The position numbers were made by a program, and so were the translations under genes. From Arcobacter sp. (GTDB taxonomy: Bacteria > Campylobacterota > Campylobacteria > Campylobacterales > Arcobacteraceae): a stretch of 8,047 nt of DNA. The DNA lies in contig DAOVXU010000068.1 in the NCBI GenBank assembly GCA_030635995.1, positions 1-8,047 on the forward strand. Direction: 5' to 3'. Below, piece after piece: positions 7,160 through 8,047 of the stretch. Within the stretch, counting starts at the first letter, position 1, and each line of letters begins with the position of its first letter. The notes under the pieces were generated by a model. It was not told where the DNA came from. It saw only the letters and a list, made by a program, of their open reading frames with translations, and did no database searches.

Positions 7160-7213
7160 TATAATAATAGAATTTGATAAAATTACTTTTGAAAATAAAA
7201 TTTATTAAAAGGA
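7160..7213 (+). promoter_or_regulatory. Probable acnB promoter and ribosome binding site
   Basis: A perfect TATAAT (7160-7165) lies 55 nt before the acnB ATG, downstream of AT-rich DNA and without a recognisable -35, as usual for sigma-70 promoters of this phylum. A second candidate is TAAAAT at 7178-7183 with TG at 7175-7176 (extended -10). The Shine-Dalgarno AAAAGGA (7207-7213) sits 7 nt before the start codon. Confidence 0.5.
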
Positions 7214-7220
7214 TTCATTT

Positions 7221-8047
7221 ATGAGTTTAGTTGCAAGTTATAAAGCACACACAGAAGAAAGAGCAAAGCTTGGTGTTCCACCATTAGCTTTAACAGCAGA
7301 ACAAGTTGCTGAGTTAGTAGAATTATTAAAAGTATCTCCAATTGTTGAGTCAGATTATGTTTTAAGTTTATTTGAAAACAAAATCCCAGCTGGTGTTGAT
7401 GATGCAGCTTATGTTAAAGCAGCATTTTTAAATGATGTAGTTCAGGGAAATATCTCTTGTGATTGTATAGATGCATCTCATGCTTGTGTTATCTTAGGTA
7501 AAATGCTAGGTGGATTTAATGTTACTCCTTTAGTTGAAGCACTTAAAATTGAAGCAATTGCTGAAGTTGCTGCTACTCAACTTAAAAATACTTTACTTGT
7601 ATATGATTCGTTCAATGATGTTAAAGCATTAATGGACGCAGGAAATGTACAAGCTAAATCAGTTGTAGAGTCTTGGGCAAACGCTGAATGGTTTACAAAT
7701 AAAGCTCCAATTGCTGCAGAATCTACAGTAACTGTATATAAAATTCCAGGTGAAACAAATACTGATGATTTATCCCCAGCTTCTGAAGCATTTACAAGAG
7801 CAGATATTCCTTTACATGCAAACTCATTTTTAGTAAATAGAATGGACAATCCACTTCCAACAATGGAAGAGTTAAAAGCAAAAGGTCACCCTTTAGCATA
7901 TGTTGGTGATGTTGTAGGAACTGGTTCGTCAAGAAAATCAGGAATTAACTCTGTTCAATGGCACATGGGTGTTGATATTGATGGTATTCCAGGTAAAAGA
8001 ACTGGTGGTATTGTTATTGGTGATATTATTGCTCCAATTTTCTTTAA
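7221..8047 (+). CDS. acnB: Aconitate hydratase B (bifunctional aconitase/2-methylisocitrate dehydratase family), 3' truncated by window end
   Basis: Aconitase B interconverts citrate and isocitrate in the TCA cycle through a [4Fe-4S] cluster, and its apo-form can bind mRNA in some bacteria. About 275 N-terminal codons of the roughly 850-860 expected are present, open to the window end. The start MSLVASYKAHTEERAKLGVPP matches the HEAT-like AcnB N-terminal domain, including VDDAAYVKAAFL and MLGGFNVTPLVEAL. The AcnB swivel domain then gives GETNTDDLSPA (177-187) and VGDVVGTGSSRKS (ending at Ser240), a substrate-binding loop. Cluster-ligating cysteines lie beyond the window. An unusual Cys/His-rich patch (Cys80, Cys82, His87, Cys89) sits in the N-terminal domain. 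The gene has its own promoter 175 nt after the kinase gene and is probably separately transcribed. Confidence 0.97.
   Translation, partial: MSLVASYKAHTEERAKLGVPPLALTAEQVAELVELLKVSPIVESDYVLSLFENKIPAGVDDAAYVKAAFLNDVVQGNISCDCIDASHACVILGKMLGGFNVTPLVEALKIEAIAEVAATQLKNTLLVYDSFNDVKALMDAGNVQAKSVVESWANAEWFTNKAPIAAESTVTVYKIPGETNTDDLSPASEAFTRADIPLHANSFLVNRMDNPLPTMEELKAKGHPLAYVGDVVGTGSSRKSGINSVQWHMGVDIDGIPGKRTGGIVIGDIIAPIFF

Noticed and set aside
7577..7849. A 90-residue minus-strand open frame
   Set aside because: It lies entirely inside acnB on the opposite strand, has no ribosome binding site or recognisable protein features, and acnB is strongly identified by its motifs.
1..8047. Mobile elements, CRISPR arrays, tRNA or rRNA genes
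   Set aside because: No transposase or integrase frames, regular spaced repeats, terminal inverted repeats or cloverleaf-like segments were found, and composition is uniform across the window.

Overview
The window is strongly AT-rich throughout, with tightly packed genes all on the + strand. Codon choice (TTA, AAA, GAT, ATA/ATT), TACAAT/TATAAT-type -10 boxes without clear -35 boxes, and the protein families point to a Campylobacterota chromosome, most likely of the Arcobacter group. The genus is an inference from sequence style and not a database result. No mobile element, tRNA, rRNA or CRISPR is visible, and no gene looks broken. Base composition shows no obvious break.

Layout. (1) 1-323: the 3' end of murF (peptidoglycan precursor ligase), cut by the window edge. 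(2) 324-458: an intergenic region with a near-perfect CIRCE element, the operator of the heat-shock repressor HrcA. (3) 459-3272: a compact presumed operon of htpG (bacterial Hsp90), a small acidic protein of unknown function, and a DedA/VTT-family membrane protein. These are joined by a 1-nt gap and a 1-nt TAATG overlap. (4) 3273-3327: a short promoter region. (5) 3328-7045: a three-gene signalling operon. It encodes a transmembrane chemoreceptor with a periplasmic CxxCH (c-type haem) sensor and a C-terminal CZB zinc-binding domain, then a stand-alone receiver protein, then a soluble REC-HisKA-HATPase histidine kinase. The genes are 0-1 nt apart. (6) 7046-7220: an intergenic region with a cluster of ACACT/AGTGT words and a perfect TATAAT box. 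(7) 7221-8047: the 5' third of acnB (aconitase B), cut by the window end.

How the genes may work together. If the CIRCE element is functional, HrcA would link Hsp90, the unknown acidic protein and a DedA lipid-carrier transporter in one heat-shock unit. HrcA control of htpG is not the textbook arrangement. The second operon looks like a self-contained sensory module. A receptor with two probable metal sites (haem outside, zinc inside) is co-transcribed with a receiver and a cytoplasmic two-component kinase instead of CheA/CheW. This module is the most unusual content here, although each of its domains belongs to a known family.
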